The notes: generated by a model not told the origin, from the sequence alone. 64,000 nucleotides of DNA from Streptomyces venezuelae (GCF_008642275.1 NZ_CP029189.1:558001-622000); one strand, 5' to 3'; positions 1 to 7,810 are shown, counted from the stretch's first letter. A program made the numbers and translations.

Positions 1-511
1 CGAGGGCGCCGTGGGCGAGGCGGTGGCCCCGCAGGACGGGCAGGAAGCGGTCGACGGCGTACCGTCCGGGCCCGGTGAGGGCGAGGGCCGCGGCGCCCGC
101 GGTCAGCAGCAGCTCGTACTCGATGCCCTTCGGGGCGAAGAAGGCTCCGGCGCCGTGGACGGCGATCGCGTTGACGAGGGTGCCGACGATGGCGGCTCCG
201 GCGAGGGGGGTGAGCAGCCCGAGGGCGAGGCCGAGCCCGCCGAGGGTCTCGGTGAGACCGGCGAGGACCGCCATGGCGTCACCCGCCGGGTAGCCGCTGG
301 CGGTGAAGAACTGGCCGGTGCCGCTGATGCCGCCGCCCCCGAACCAGCCGAAGAGCTTCTGCGTGCCGTGCGCCGCCATGGTCAGACCGAGGACCAGGCG
401 CAGCAGGAGCAGGCCGGTGTCGTGACCCGGGGTGGAGGGGGCGGAGGGCTCGGGGCGTGCGGCCGGCGCGGCGGCCTGCGGCTTCGTCGCGGTGACGGAG
501 GGGCTGGTCAT
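1..511 (-). CDS. DoxX family membrane protein (C-terminus beyond window)
   Basis: Partial gene: the ATG is at 509-511 on the reverse strand and the frame runs leftward off the window after about 170 codons. A Pro/Ala-rich tail of about 28 residues is followed by hydrophobic helices. The first carries LRLVLGLTMAAHGTQKLFGW, typical of the DoxX/SURF4 family, and later ones read LGGLGLALGLLTPLAGAAIV and LLLTAGAAALALTGPGRYAV. DoxX proteins are small four-helix membrane proteins often linked to redox stress; the substrate here is unknown. It is divergently transcribed from a MarR regulator, and the 122-bp gap holds two palindromes, so it is probably the regulator's target. Family assignment is firm; role is inferred. 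Confidence 0.85.
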   Translation of the reverse strand, partial: MTSPSVTATKPQAAAPAARPEPSAPSTPGHDTGLLLLRLVLGLTMAAHGTQKLFGWFGGGGISGTGQFFTASGYPAGDAMAVLAGLTETLGGLGLALGLLTPLAGAAIVGTLVNAIAVHGAGAFFAPKGIEYELLLTAGAAALALTGPGRYAVDRFLPVLRGHRLAHGAL

Positions 512-559
512 CGGTGGGTCCTTCCGGTCGAGCGGCCCGATGGGGAGGCAGGGAGGGTG

Positions 560-627
560 TTGTTCAAATTCGAACCGCTAGCCCCGACCCTAACCATTGA
601 TTCAAATTGGAACAACCCGTGTAGTCT
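560..627. promoter_or_regulatory. Paired MarR-type operator and marR promoter in the doxX/marR divergent gap
   Basis: Two imperfect palindromes share the core TTCAAATTNGAA: TTCAAATTCGAA at 563-574 and TTCAAATTGGAA at 601-612. The second overlaps a candidate -35 TTGATT (597-602) that lies 19 bp from a candidate -10 TAGTCT (622-627). That -10 would start transcription near the ATG at 634, suggesting a leaderless marR message. The layout fits autorepression plus control of the divergent doxX gene. Confidence 0.6.
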
Positions 628-633
628 GGGGTC

Positions 634-1098
634 ATGGCTGAACCGAGATGGTTGGACGACCGCGAGATGCGCGCCTGGAGCGGATTCCTGGCGGCTTCGG
701 CCCTGGTGAACCGCCGCCTCGACCAACAGCTCAAGGACGACGCCGGGCTCTCGCACCCCCAGTACGAGATCCTCGTGCGGCTCGCCGCGGCGCCCGGGCG
801 CGAACTGCGGATGACCGAGCTGGCCAACGGCCTGATCAACTCCAAGAGCGGGCTGACCTACCAGGTCACCCAGATGGAGAAGGCCGGTCTGGTCCGCCGC
901 CGCAGCTGTCCCTCCGACGTCCGCGGCGTCTTCGCCGTCCTCACCGACGCCGGCCGGGCCAAGCTGGAGGAGGCCGCCCCCGGGCACGTGGCGACGGTCC
1001 GGGAGATCCTCGTCGACGTCCTCACCCCCGGACAGCTCGACGCCCTCGCCGACGGTCTGGGCGAGGTCGGCCGCCGGCTGCGCGGAGAGGGCGCCTGA
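634..1098 (+). CDS. MarR family transcriptional regulator
   Basis: 154 residues, normal for MarR repressors. The winged helix-turn-helix spans roughly residues 45-110: the recognition helix is near 68-83 (NGLINSKSGLTYQVTQMEKA) and the wing near 88-103. Long helices at both ends (15-40 and 118-150) would form the dimer interface. A single cysteine (Cys92) sits in the wing, so a thiol-based sensor is possible, but nothing here proves it. It is divergent from doxX, with two matching palindromes between them, so it most likely represses doxX and itself. Ligand unknown. Confidence 0.9.
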   Translation: MAEPRWLDDREMRAWSGFLAASALVNRRLDQQLKDDAGLSHPQYEILVRLAAAPGRELRMTELANGLINSKSGLTYQVTQMEKAGLVRRRSCPSDVRGVFAVLTDAGRAKLEEAAPGHVATVREILVDVLTPGQLDALADGLGEVGRRLRGEGA

Positions 1099-1153
1099 GC
1101 GGATCTCGGCGCCGGCGGGGTAGCGCGACCCGGTATCGGGGTATAGGGCCGCC

Positions 1154-1450
1154 ATGGACGGAAAGGTCTGGCTCGTTCTGGGCACCCTGGTCGCGGTGGG
1201 ACTCGCCGTGCTCGCCGCCGTGCTGCTCACCCGGGTCTTCGCGGCCCGGCGACTGCTGGTCGACGCGGGGATCCCGCTGCAGGACAAGGCTCTGTTCTGG
1301 GTCGCGGTCGTCTACACGATCTCGCCGGTGGACCTGATCCCGGACCCGGTATACCTGGACGACATCGGGATCCTGCTGCTGGCGCTGCGCGCGCTGCACT
1401 CGGCGGCCGGAGCCGCCCGCTCCTCGAAGGAGCCCGGCGCCCCCGCCTGA
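1154..1450 (+). CDS. DUF1232 (YkvA-like) small membrane protein
   Basis: 98 residues. An N-terminal transmembrane helix (about residues 5-28) is followed by the DUF1232 core with its hallmark ISPVDLIPDPVYLDDIGILL. DUF1232 proteins are widespread in bacteria and have no established function. A TATAG -10-like box ends at about 1147, close enough to the ATG at 1154 that the message may be leaderless. It stands alone between marR and the convergent AlkB-like gene. Confidence 0.8.
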   Translation: MDGKVWLVLGTLVAVGLAVLAAVLLTRVFAARRLLVDAGIPLQDKALFWVAVVYTISPVDLIPDPVYLDDIGILLLALRALHSAAGAARSSKEPGAPA

Positions 1451-1451
1451 G

Positions 1452-1554
1452 CCCTCCGGGTCGGACGTGCCGGCCGAAGAGGACCGGATTCCCGTCCGGG
1501 TCGACCACGACGGCGACGGCCGACGACGGGCTGCGACGGGCGGGAAGCGGGAGG
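1452..1554 (-). pseudogene. Remnant of a VOC/glyoxalase-family C-terminus
   Basis: Just beyond the stop of the AlkB-like gene, a different reverse-strand frame reads AVAVVVDPDGNPVLFGR, the usual closing strand of VOC (glyoxalase/bleomycin-resistance fold) proteins. There is no start and no matching N-terminal half, and the frame continues rightless into the DUF1232 region. I read it as a decayed gene tail. The match is short, so chance similarity cannot be excluded. Confidence 0.35.
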
Positions 1555-2190
1555 TCAGCGGACTCCGCGGGGGCGGAACTGGATGCTCACACGAGGGCCG
1601 ACGGCCCGGGCCGACTTGGGTACCGCGTGCTCCATGGTCCGCTGACAGGAGCCGCCCATGACCACGAGGTCGCCGTGCCCCAGCGTCAGCCGCAGCCGGG
1701 TGGACCCGCCGTCCCGGGAACGGAAGGCCAGGTCCCGCGGATCACCGACGGAGACGATGGCCACCATGGTGTCCTCGGCCGAGGAACGGCCGGTCCGGTC
1801 CCCGTGCCAGGCGACGCTGTCGCGGCCGTCGCGGTACAGACACAGGCCGGCGGTGGTGAAGGGCTCGCCGAGCTCCGCGGCGTAGTGGCCGGTCAGCGCC
1901 TCGCGGGCCTCGGCGAGCGAGGGGTGCGGCAGGGGCTCGCCCTCGGCGTAGAAGGCGAGCAGCCGGGGCACCTCCACCTCCCGCTCGTACATCTGCCGCC
2001 GCTCGGCGCGCCAGGGCACGTCGGCGGCCAGCCGCTCGAACAGCGCGTCGGCGCCGCTCAGCCAGCCGGGCAGGTGATCGACCCAGGCCCCGGCTCCCAG
2101 GTGGATCCGCCGCAGGTCCCCGAGGGGGCCGAGCCGGATCTCGTCACCTTGGTCGAAGAGGGAACCCTGAAGGCCCTGGGCTGCGTGCAT
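1555..2190 (-). CDS. AlkB-like Fe(II)/2-oxoglutarate dioxygenase
   Basis: 211 residues with the jelly-roll iron site: His129-x-Asp131 in VAWHGDRTG, His188 in MEHAVPK, and Arg200 in PRVSIQFR for 2-oxoglutarate. This is the short AlkB-type family common in actinomycetes (compare human ALKBH2/3 architecture) and would oxidatively demethylate nucleic-acid bases; exact substrate not known. It lies alone, convergent with DUF1232. A second, distinct AlkB homolog is at 57798-58457. Start chosen at the ATG complementing 2188-2190, after which a 68-bp gap leads to the VOC gene. Confidence 0.85.
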   Translation of the reverse strand: MHAAQGLQGSLFDQGDEIRLGPLGDLRRIHLGAGAWVDHLPGWLSGADALFERLAADVPWRAERRQMYEREVEVPRLLAFYAEGEPLPHPSLAEAREALTGHYAAELGEPFTTAGLCLYRDGRDSVAWHGDRTGRSSAEDTMVAIVSVGDPRDLAFRSRDGGSTRLRLTLGHGDLVVMGGSCQRTMEHAVPKSARAVGPRVSIQFRPRGVR

Positions 2191-2258
2191 GGAGCCAGCC
2201 TAACCCCGAAACCGAACACCTGCACGAATCCACCGGGGTACGTACGCACGCTCCGCGG

Positions 2259-2624
2259 TCATGCCCCGGGTGGCGGCTGGTGCAGGCCGAAGGGCGTGCC
2301 CTGGTCGTCGTGGCACAGCTGGAAGCGCCCGAACCGGGCGATCGACTCCTCGCCGCCGCCCAGCTCGACGTCGTCGACGGAGCCTCCGAGCTCGCGGACC
2401 TGTTCGAGGGCCGCCGCCATGTCGTCGACCGCGAAGAACAGGTACGGCCTCGCGCCCGGGTCGTCGCCGTGCAGTCCGCCACGGACGTTGGGCGTCCGGA
2501 TCGCGAATCCGCCGCCGTCGCTCGGGCCCGGTTCGAAGGTCCAGCCGAACAGGCCCCCGAAGAAGGTGCGGGCCCGTTCCTCGTCCCCCGCGCCCAGCTC
2601 GAAGAAGGAAACCTCACCGGCCAT
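2259..2624 (-). CDS. VOC family protein
   Basis: 121 residues, the size of a single VOC (vicinal oxygen chelate) domain. It opens MAGEVSFFELGAGDEERART and follows the beta-alpha-beta-beta-beta pattern, with FFGGLFGWTFEP after the first helix and a closing CHDDQGTPFGLHQPP strand. VOC proteins bind a metal or small hydrophobic ligand; roles range from glyoxalase to antibiotic sequestration, and I cannot tell which here. It is 66 bp downstream of the MFS exporter on the same strand and may be co-transcribed with it, which would fit a resistance-type pair, but that is inference. Confidence 0.85.
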   Translation of the reverse strand: MAGEVSFFELGAGDEERARTFFGGLFGWTFEPGPSDGGGFAIRTPNVRGGLHGDDPGARPYLFFAVDDMAAALEQVRELGGSVDDVELGGGEESIARFGRFQLCHDDQGTPFGLHQPPPGA

Positions 2625-2690
2625 CGCCGACTCCCGTCGCCCGTCACCCGCCGCTGCCGCCGCACGTCCCGCCGCACGTCCCGTCGCTCC

Positions 2691-3974
2691 TCACGCGTCC
2701 GGCGTCGGCCGTGCCGCAGCCGTGCTCCCACGGTAGGTCCGCCCCCGTACGGCCGCACCCGGCCCCGTCCGGAGCGACGGCCGGCACAGCACGGTGACGG
2801 CCACGGAGACGCCCGCGACGACGGCCATCGCGGTGCCTGGGGCGACGAACTGGGCCAGGCCGCCGGCGAGGGCGGCGCCGATGCCCTGACAGGTCATCCG
2901 GCCGGCCGACTCGACTCCCTGGACCTGGCCTCGGATGGCTTCGGGGGTCTGTTCGAGGAGCTGCTCCTGCAGGGGCAGGGTGGCCGCGAACCCGACCCCG
3001 GCGAGGCCCACGGCGACGGCCGCGACCAGGACGGGCGGGTGCGCGGCGAAGAGCAGGAAGGGGGCGGCGAGCAGCAACCGCAGCGCGAAGGCGACGCGGC
3101 GGCGTCGTTCGGCGTCGAGCAGCCGGCCGACGATCAGGTCCCCGAGGAGCATGCCCGCCGAGGCCGCGGCGAGGAGGGTGCCCGCCCCTTCCGGGTCGTA
3201 GGAGAGGAACAGCGCCTCGCAGCCGACGATCAGGCCGTTCGGGACCCACAGGTTCAACAGCAGCGTCCGGCGGCCGGGGTGGGCGAACAGCTCGGCGTTC
3301 GTCGTCCAGGTCCGGCGCAGGCCGGGCCGGCGGGTGAGCCGGATCGAGTGCTCCCGGACGGTGGCGGCCACTACCACCGTCCCGAGGGCGGTCAGGGCCG
3401 CGGCGACGGCGAAGAGTTCGTACGGGCTCAGGTACCGCAGCAGTACGGCGCCGACCGCGTAGCCGAGGATCGCCGTGCCACCGGAGGTGACGTTCATCAG
3501 CGAACGGGCGGGCGCGTAGGCGGAGACGGGCACGACCTCGGCGAGGAGCCCCAGCCGGGTGCCGGTGCCCAGGGACTGGAAGAAGCCCAGCGTCAGCAGC
3601 AGGGCGAACCGGGCCACGAGCGGGAGACCGGGGACGGCCTGGGCGGCGACGCCCGCCAGGGAGACGAGTTGGAGCAGGAGGAGGGTCCGGCAGGGCCGCT
3701 TCCCGTCCGCGACGGACATCAGCGTCAGCGCGCCGAGCACCGTCGCGAACGTGGCGCCGTACATGCTCACGGCCGTCAGGAACGGGGATCCGGTCCGGTG
3801 GTTGACCAGTGCGCCGAGCGCGAAGCCGGACAAAGTGCTCGCCGCGACGGTGAGGGTGAAGCTGATGTACAGGCCGCTGAACTCCCTGTTGCGGAGCAGG
3901 GAGCGATAGCCGGTGGGGGTGTCGCTCGGGGCGGTCGGAGACGGGGCGGGGGTGACGCGTCGGGATGAAGGCAT
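2691..3974 (-). CDS. MFS transporter
   Basis: 427 residues from the ATG complementing 3972-3974, with about 12 hydrophobic segments starting at YRSLLRNREFSGLYISFTLT. The typical cytoplasmic loop between helices 2 and 3 follows GALVNHRTGSP. The frame stays open upstream to an ATG at 4031, but GGAGG lies 8 nt before the 3974 start, and the longer start falls inside the putative promoter, so 3974 is preferred. It resembles drug-efflux MFS proteins of actinomycetes; substrate unknown. The leader holds a hairpin and T-run directly upstream of the start codon (separate feature), suggesting conditional expression. The VOC gene follows. Confidence 0.85.
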   Translation of the reverse strand: MPSSRRVTPAPSPTAPSDTPTGYRSLLRNREFSGLYISFTLTVAASTLSGFALGALVNHRTGSPFLTAVSMYGATFATVLGALTLMSVADGKRPCRTLLLLQLVSLAGVAAQAVPGLPLVARFALLLTLGFFQSLGTGTRLGLLAEVVPVSAYAPARSLMNVTSGGTAILGYAVGAVLLRYLSPYELFAVAAALTALGTVVVAATVREHSIRLTRRPGLRRTWTTNAELFAHPGRRTLLLNLWVPNGLIVGCEALFLSYDPEGAGTLLAAASAGMLLGDLIVGRLLDAERRRRVAFALRLLLAAPFLLFAAHPPVLVAAVAVGLAGVGFAATLPLQEQLLEQTPEAIRGQVQGVESAGRMTCQGIGAALAGGLAQFVAPGTAMAVVAGVSVAVTVLCRPSLRTGPGAAVRGRTYRGSTAAARPTPDA

Positions 3975-4019
3975 GAAAAAAGCCTCCGGAACCGTGCACG
4001 GGGCACGCGAACCGAAGGC
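3975..4019 (-). promoter_or_regulatory. Attenuator-like stem-loop with U-run abutting the MFS start codon
   Basis: Read on the reverse strand, GCCTTCGG (4019-4012) pairs with CCGGAGGC (3989-3982) through 8 bp including one G-U. An inner CGTGC/GCACG helix sits at 4007-4003 and 3997-3993. Six Ts follow immediately (3981-3976), then C and the ATG. The ribosome-binding GGAGG is inside the 3' arm. A -10-like TAGAAT lies just upstream (about 4033-4028). A stem plus U-run is the form of an intrinsic terminator, so premature termination or RBS masking is plausible. Confidence 0.5.
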
Positions 4020-4149
4020 CGACGGGTTCATTCTAGCAGGCGTACCAGCCCAGTTGACGGACACTTCGGGTCCCTGGGGCCGCACCGAAGACGTATTACC
4101 GCAGCGTAGGCGTGTGATCAGGGACTCACGGTCTTGGCCGCAGGCGCTG

Positions 4150-4295
4150 CGCGCGGTACGGTCACGGCGACATTTCCACATAGCGACGACGGCGAGACGG
4201 AAGCCCGGTGTGAATCCGGCATGGTCGCGCCACTGTGTGCTGCGGCGGCATCTCCACGATGGCGCCGTGGCGAGTCAGACCCGAGGACCGTCGTC
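4150..4295 (+). ncRNA. Cobalamin riboswitch upstream of cbtBA
   Basis: The conserved cobalamin core is visible at 4194-4237, including GAAGCCCGGTGTGAATCCGG and then GGTCGCGCCACTGTG. GCGAGTCAGACCC follows at 4270-4283 at the expected distance. The boundaries given are approximate because the P1 stem is not drawn with certainty. It precedes cbtB by about 50 nt. Cobalt-uptake genes are a known target class for B12 riboswitches: high cobalamin should switch off cobalt import. Confidence 0.9.
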
Positions 4296-4340
4296 CTGCA
4301 CCACCACATGGGACGCGTTGTTCCCCGAGGAGGTTCCATC

Positions 4341-4568
4341 ATGGCCGAGGCTGTCGCTTCCGCTGCCATATCCACCCCCGCCGGCTCCCTGTCGGCTCCG
4401 CTGCCCGTGCGCGCGGTGCTGCCCTGGGCGCTCTTCGTCGGTCTCCTGATGCTCGTCGCCCTGTACTTCGTCGGTGCCGAGCAGGGCGCCACCGCCGTGT
4501 TCGCCGGCGAAGGCGTGCACGAGTGGGTGCACGACGGCCGTCATCTGCTCGGCTTCCCCTGCCACTGA
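4341..4568 (+). CDS. cbtB: CbtB, cobalt transporter small subunit
   Basis: 75 residues with one transmembrane helix (about 28-48, VLPWALFVGLLMLVALYFVG). The end carries the metal-binding motif HEWVHDGRHLLGFPCH, which is diagnostic for CbtB. CbtB works with CbtA in predicted cobalt uptake for B12 synthesis. A good GAGGAGG ribosome-binding site lies 7-13 bases before the ATG. It is the first gene of a two-gene operon under a cobalamin riboswitch, with cbtA starting 12 bp after the stop. Confidence 0.93.
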   Translation: MAEAVASAAISTPAGSLSAPLPVRAVLPWALFVGLLMLVALYFVGAEQGATAVFAGEGVHEWVHDGRHLLGFPCH

Positions 4569-4580
4569 GAGGCCACGCAC

Positions 4581-5414
4581 ATGTACGCCTCCACTGTCAG
4601 AGGACTACTGGTCCGCGGCATGCTCGCGGGCCTGATCGCGGGGCTGTTCGCCTTCGCGGTCGCCTACGTGGTCGGTGAGCCGCCGGTACGGGGTTCCATC
4701 GCCGTCGAGGAGGCCGCCGCCGCCAAGGAAGCGGCCCCCGCGGCCGGTCACGCCGGTCACGGCGGTGACGCCGCGCCGGGTGAGGCCGCGGAGGAGGAGG
4801 AAGAGCTGGTCAGCCGACCGGTTCAGTCGACCTTCGGCCTGGCCACCGGTGTCCTGGTCTACGGGGTCGCGCTGGGCGGCATCGCCTCGCTCGCGTTCTC
4901 GTTCGCCCTCGGCCGCGTCGGCGGGTTCAGCCCGCGGGCCACGGCCGCGCTCACCGGGGCCGGCGCGTTCGCCCTGGTCTACCTGGTGCCGTTCCTGAAG
5001 TACCCGGCCACCCCGCCGGCGGTCGGCAACCCGGACACGATCGGGCAGCGCACCACGCTGTTCTTCCTGATGATCCTGCTGAGCGTGCTGCTCGGCGTCG
5101 GCGCGATCATCCTCGGGCGCCGGCTGGCACCGCGCCTGGGCAACTGGAACGCGACGCTGGCCGCGGCGGGCGGTTTCGTCGTCGCCACCGCCCTGGCGTT
5201 CGCGGTCCTGCCGGACAACAGCGATGCCGTCCAGCCCGGTTTCCCCGCAGCCCTGCTGTGGGAGTTCCGGGTCGCCTCGCTGGCCGTCCAGCTCGTCCTG
5301 TGGGCCGTGTTCGCCGTCGTCTTCGGCGTCCTCGCCCAGCGGCTCCTGGCCGCCCGTGCCGACGGCGCGGACGTGCCGGCCCATGCTCAGCAGGAGGCGC
5401 CCGCGCTCGGCTGA
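4581..5414 (+). CDS. cbtA: CbtA, cobalt transporter membrane subunit
   Basis: 277 residues, matching the CbtA family: an N-terminal helix beginning LVRGMLAGLIAGLFAFAVAY, then a His/Gly and acidic loop (GHAGHGGD followed by an EEEEE run) that could gather metal. Four more helices follow, with the conserved FLKYPATPPAVGNPDTIGQR between helices 3 and 4. It lies 12 bp after cbtB and is controlled by the same B12 riboswitch. Predicted to import cobalt for cobalamin synthesis. Confidence 0.93.
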   Translation: MYASTVRGLLVRGMLAGLIAGLFAFAVAYVVGEPPVRGSIAVEEAAAAKEAAPAAGHAGHGGDAAPGEAAEEEEELVSRPVQSTFGLATGVLVYGVALGGIASLAFSFALGRVGGFSPRATAALTGAGAFALVYLVPFLKYPATPPAVGNPDTIGQRTTLFFLMILLSVLLGVGAIILGRRLAPRLGNWNATLAAAGGFVVATALAFAVLPDNSDAVQPGFPAALLWEFRVASLAVQLVLWAVFAVVFGVLAQRLLAARADGADVPAHAQQEAPALG

Positions 5415-5432
5415 CACCGACCGCGCCGCCGA

Positions 5433-5476
5433 TGCCCGGGCCCCGCCGACCCCGTGAGGGTGGCGGGGCCCGGGCA
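5433..5476. terminator. Bidirectional terminator between cbtA and helR
   Basis: A perfect inverted repeat with 15-bp arms (TGCCCGGGCCCCGCC at 5433-5447 and its complement at 5462-5476). The loop itself can pair ACCC with GGGT. It lies between two genes that end towards each other (cbtA + and helR -), so it probably stops transcription from both sides. Confidence 0.85.
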
Positions 5477-5563
5477 CGTCCGCGTACGGGCGCCCTCCGG
5501 TGTGCGCGTGACCACGACCGCCACCGCCACCGCTCCCCGAGCCGGGCGGGGCCGACCGGGCGG

Positions 5564-7645
5564 TCAGGCCGGCCGGACGGTGAGGGTGCACAGACGCTTG
5601 GTGGCCCGGGTCAGGGCCACGTACAGGTCCCTTTCCCCACCGGGGCGGGCCGCGACGATGTCCTCGGGATCCATGACGACCACCCCGTCGAATTCCAGGC
5701 CGCGCGCTTCGGACGCCGGCACGATGCGTGCGTGGCGGGCGACCCCCCGGGCCGTCAGCTCGCCCACCCTGGTGTCCGCGCAGATCACGCCCAGCAACTC
5801 GCCCGGGTACGCGGCGCTCTGGGCGCGGAGTTCCGAGACGAGGGCGGTGACCAACCCTTCCGGAGGTGTGGTCACGGTGCGGGGCCTCTCACCGCTGCGC
5901 AGCGACCGTGTGGGTTTCCGGTCCGGGGCGATGCGCGTGAGCAGGTCCCGGACGCTTTCCAGGATCTCCTGCGTGGTGCGGTAGCTGACGGTCAGATCGT
6001 GCAGTTCGAACCGCGGTCCGACGTGGGGGCTCAGCGCCTCCTTCCAGTCGCGTGCCGTCGCGACGGGGCCCGCCTGGGCGAAGTCGCCCACCACGGTCAT
6101 CGCCCTTGCCGGGCAGCGGCGGACGATCATCCGCCACTGCATGGCGGTCAGTTCCTGGGCCTCGTCGACGACGACGTGCCCGTACGTCCGCTCGGGAGGG
6201 CCGTCGACCAGGCTCGCCGCCTCGTCCAGCAGCGGCACGTCGGCGTCGGTCCACGGGTCGTCCCGGCCGCGCAGCAGCAGGGACCGCTCCTGCGCGGTCA
6301 GGTGCGGCAGGTGCTCGGCGAGGGCGCCCGGGTCCGTCAGGAGCGCCTTCACGAGGTCACCCGGTACCAGCCGCGGCCACAGCAGCTCGACCGCCCGGTC
6401 GACTCCGGCGTCGCCCCGGAGATCGGCCCGGAGGGCGTCCAGGTCCAGCTCGTGGACCGGCCCCGGGTCGGCCGCGCCTTCGGCACGGTGCCGGGCGGCT
6501 CCCGTGAACCGGTCGAGGTCGATCCCCGTCATCCTCTCGGCATCGGCGTCGATCTGCTCCAGGAGGTCGCTCATGTCCCGTTGCACCGCGTCGGTGACGG
6601 CATCGGCCAGGAGTTCCTTGAACACCTGGCGCGCCGGGTTGTGCCCCGGTGCGGCCGCCAGGGCGGCGTCGCGTGCCGTGGCCACCTCCTCGCCGGAGAG
6701 GTGAACCGGTTCCCGTCCGACCCGTACGGTGAAGTCACCGGCCGGGGCCTGACGGGCGCGCACCAGGCCGGCCAGGGCGTCGGCGAGGTCGGAGCCGCCC
6801 TTGAGGCGTGCCGTGCCGAACGGGTCCACCGATTCCGCGGCCACTCCGGCCAGTTCCGGGCAGGTCGCCAGAACGACGTCGTTCTCTCCGAGCGAGGGAA
6901 GGACCTGGGAGATGTAGTCGAGGAAGCGGGCGTTCGGGCCCACCACCAGGACGCCCTCCTGCGCGGCGCGCGGGAACGCGTACAGGACGTAGGCCGCCCG
7001 GTGCAGGGCGACCACCGTCTTGCCGGTGCCGGGCCCGCCCTGCACCACGGTCACCCCGCGGTGGGCGGAGCGGACGATCTCGTCCTGCTCGGCCTGCAGC
7101 GTGGCGACGGCCGCGTGCATCCTGCCCGTTCGCCGTGCGGCCAGGGCCTCGGTCAACGGGCCGTCCCCCACGACGTCCTCGTCGGTCGGAGCGGTTCCGT
7201 CCAGCAGTTCGTCGCTCACCGAGACGACCGTGCGCTCCTCGACGCGCAGGTGCCGGCGCCGCCGCAGGCCCATCGGGTGGAGCGGTGTCGCCTCGTAGAA
7301 GGGCCGCGCCGCGTTCGCGCGCCAGTCCACGAGCAGCGGCAGGTCGTCGTCCTCCGTGTGCAGTCCGATCCGCCCGATCCGCAGGGCCGTGCCGTCCGTC
7401 CGGTCGATCCGCCCGAAGACCAGGCCCTTTTCGGCGCCCTCCAGCCGACGGATTTCCTTGGTCAGACGATCGGCGGCGATTTCCCTCTCGTATTCCTCGC
7501 CGGCGCTTTCCGCCGGGGCCTTCAGTACATTCGCCCAGTGTGCTCGCGCCTCGGAAAGCCGCTCGGCAAGCAACTCGTATAAGGAGGACACACAATCCCG
7601 CTCCGATTCAACCGCACGCGCAGCAGGACCATTCGTTTTCGACAA
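5564..7645 (-). CDS. helR: HelR/HelD-type RNA polymerase-associated helicase-like protein
   Basis: 693 residues from a TTG start complementing 7643-7645; AAGGAG lies 8 bases upstream. It is a UvrD-like superfamily 1 ATPase with Walker A GGPGTGKT at 203-210, motif II VVVDEAQEL, and C-terminal VALTRATKRL. The N-terminal region (about 12-75) is helical and coiled-coil-like, as in HelD proteins that enter the RNA polymerase channels. Actinobacterial HelR displaces rifamycins from RNA polymerase and recycles stalled enzyme, so this gene may confer rifamycin tolerance. Leu22 is encoded by TTA (7582-7580), making translation dependent on the bldA tRNA. I see no clear rifamycin-associated-element palindrome upstream. 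Confidence 0.85.
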   Translation of the reverse strand: MSKTNGPAARAVESERDCVSSLYELLAERLSEARAHWANVLKAPAESAGEEYEREIAADRLTKEIRRLEGAEKGLVFGRIDRTDGTALRIGRIGLHTEDDDLPLLVDWRANAARPFYEATPLHPMGLRRRRHLRVEERTVVSVSDELLDGTAPTDEDVVGDGPLTEALAARRTGRMHAAVATLQAEQDEIVRSAHRGVTVVQGGPGTGKTVVALHRAAYVLYAFPRAAQEGVLVVGPNARFLDYISQVLPSLGENDVVLATCPELAGVAAESVDPFGTARLKGGSDLADALAGLVRARQAPAGDFTVRVGREPVHLSGEEVATARDAALAAAPGHNPARQVFKELLADAVTDAVQRDMSDLLEQIDADAERMTGIDLDRFTGAARHRAEGAADPGPVHELDLDALRADLRGDAGVDRAVELLWPRLVPGDLVKALLTDPGALAEHLPHLTAQERSLLLRGRDDPWTDADVPLLDEAASLVDGPPERTYGHVVVDEAQELTAMQWRMIVRRCPARAMTVVGDFAQAGPVATARDWKEALSPHVGPRFELHDLTVSYRTTQEILESVRDLLTRIAPDRKPTRSLRSGERPRTVTTPPEGLVTALVSELRAQSAAYPGELLGVICADTRVGELTARGVARHARIVPASEARGLEFDGVVVMDPEDIVAARPGGERDLYVALTRATKRLCTLTVRPA

Positions 7646-7810
7646 CAGGGGGCTCCTTCGATTCGAGCCAAACCATAGGGTCGAAGCGCCCTGAACATAA
7701 GCCTTGACTTGCCTGGTGAGCCATGGCCTCGTGCGGGGATACCCGACGGCCGGCCACGGCGTACCCCGCGGAAGATGACGGAACAGGGCCGGACAGGATA
7801 AGAATCCCCC

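Noticed and set aside
3975..4031. Upstream in-frame ATG at 4031 for the MFS gene
   Set aside because: It overlaps the -10-like TAGAAT, lacks a ribosome-binding site and would add a hydrophilic leader not expected in the family.
7646..7810. Rifamycin-associated element upstream of helR
   Set aside because: No long GC-rich palindrome of that kind is visible; the nearest sequence, AAGCCTTGACTTGCC, is not symmetrical.
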